From positions 1,685,001 to 1,749,000 of the forward strand of contig NZ_CP011028.1 in the NCBI RefSeq assembly GCF_002221525.1: DNA of 64,000 nt, given 5' to 3'. The stretch comes from Pseudoalteromonas espejiana DSM 9414. GTDB lineage: Bacteria; Pseudomonadota; Gammaproteobacteria; Enterobacterales; Alteromonadaceae. The stretch's first letter is position 1. The number at the start of each line of letters is the position of its first letter. The position numbers and the translations under genes are program-made. The notes below the pieces were generated by a model, which saw nothing but the letters and a program-made list of their open reading frames with translations, was not told where the DNA came from and did no database searches. This document shows positions 63,514 to 64,000 of this stretch, in pieces.

Positions 63514-64000
63514 TTATTGAGCAACGTTACACACTAAACAGCGGGCGTATACACCTTGTGGATCGTTGTAATCTTTAAGGTTAGCTACTTCGTTGCTTAA
63601 TTGGTTAATAACGTTGTTAATATTAGCTTGCGTTGCTAACACAGACGCTTTTTGTGTGTTTAACCCCAGCAATGATTTAACCGACGCATTACCAAAAATG
63701 TCTTGGATCATTTTTTCTTGCGGGCTAAGGTCTTGCTTAATGGTTTTAACCTCATAGTGATTAAGCTTAGCAAGGGCTGCAGCGGCGTCTATTGCATCTT
63801 GCTTATCACCTAGTTTATCAATTAGGCCAAGGTCTTGTGCTTGAGAGGCAATCCATACGCGCCCTTGTGCAATTTTATCTACTTGCTCAGGGCTCATGTT
63901 ACGCGCATCGGCAACCACGCTTAAAAAGCGACCGTAGGCTTCTTCAACGCTCATTTGAATAACTTGTGCCATTTTTTCGTTAAGTGGGCGAGTAATTGAA
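63514..64000 (-). CDS. sppA: Signal peptide peptidase SppA, C-terminal part
   Basis: The C-terminal portion of protease IV, an inner-membrane protease that degrades cleaved signal peptides. The frame runs open past an internal Met to the window edge (SITRPLNEKMAQVIQ, then SVEEAYGRFLSVVADARN and IAQGRVWIASQAQDLGLID, all family blocks). The catalytic Lys and Ser lie in the missing or edge region. The C-terminal end (ARCLVCNVAQ) is intact. ansA follows it. Confidence 0.92.
   Translation of the reverse strand, partial: SITRPLNEKMAQVIQMSVEEAYGRFLSVVADARNMSPEQVDKIAQGRVWIASQAQDLGLIDKLGDKQDAIDAAAALAKLNHYEVKTIKQDLSPQEKMIQDIFGNASVKSLLGLNTQKASVLATQANINNVINQLSNEVANLKDYNDPQGVYARCLVCNVAQ

Overview
The window is a junction between a prophage and ordinary chromosome of a marine gammaproteobacterium. 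The core genes (lolCDE, thrS-infC-rpmI-rplT, gnd, pyk, ansA, sppA), the AT-rich codon use of the right half, and the DUF3010, BCCT and frmA-fghA genes point to Alteromonadales, most likely Pseudoalteromonas. That is an inference from family knowledge, not a database match.

Bases 1 to about 33,680 are the late half of a temperate podovirus-like prophage. Its left end and early genes lie outside the window. The order is small terminase, large terminase, one-TM protein, P22-type portal, acidic scaffold, an accessory island, N4-gp56-type major capsid protein, head-tail connectors, four T7-type ejection proteins (the last 2127 aa long with an N-terminal staphylococcal-nuclease-like domain), M15 endolysin, tail hub/nozzle, a lambda-J-like fibre protein, a giant S74-processed fibre, an adhesin-like tip protein, three small genes and a tyrosine integrase. 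The phage is mosaic: T7-like ejection proteins and N4/P22-like head parts combined with a temperate integrase.

Three things in the prophage stand out. (1) A recurring element, best form AACAGTnnTACTGTTATAAT, sits at the head of at least five transcription blocks. It combines an inverted repeat with an extended -10, and a second related box usually lies 24-25 bp away. (2) Two copies (13,900 and 20,342) overlap a rho-independent terminator so that the predicted transcription start lies inside the hairpin. Upstream transcripts should stop there while new ones escape. (3) A foreign-looking 1.2-kb island (6,240-7,440) between scaffold and capsid carries a 39-aa basic ORF, a run of five or six RNA hairpins leading into a 50-aa membrane protein, a bidirectional terminator, and a minus-strand membrane-anchored protein.

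Bases 33,700 to 64,000 are chromosome: a secreted TonB-domain protein, a DUF1624 membrane protein, an MgtC-family protein, a BCCT transporter, a lipoprotein, the glutathione-dependent formaldehyde pathway (frmA, fghA) with a divergent LysR regulator, lolCDE, a DUF1456 protein, an acyl-CoA synthetase, a DUF3010 protein, the translation operon thrS-infC-rpmI-rplT, an M14 peptidase, a frameshifted metallo-beta-lactamase-fold gene, an Lrp regulator, a SulP transporter, a LytS/LytR pair, divergent pyk and gnd sharing a palindromic operator, ansA and the end of sppA. The thrS leader contains two hairpins that copy threonine tRNA anticodon loops (CGU and UGU), the known ThrRS autoregulation design.
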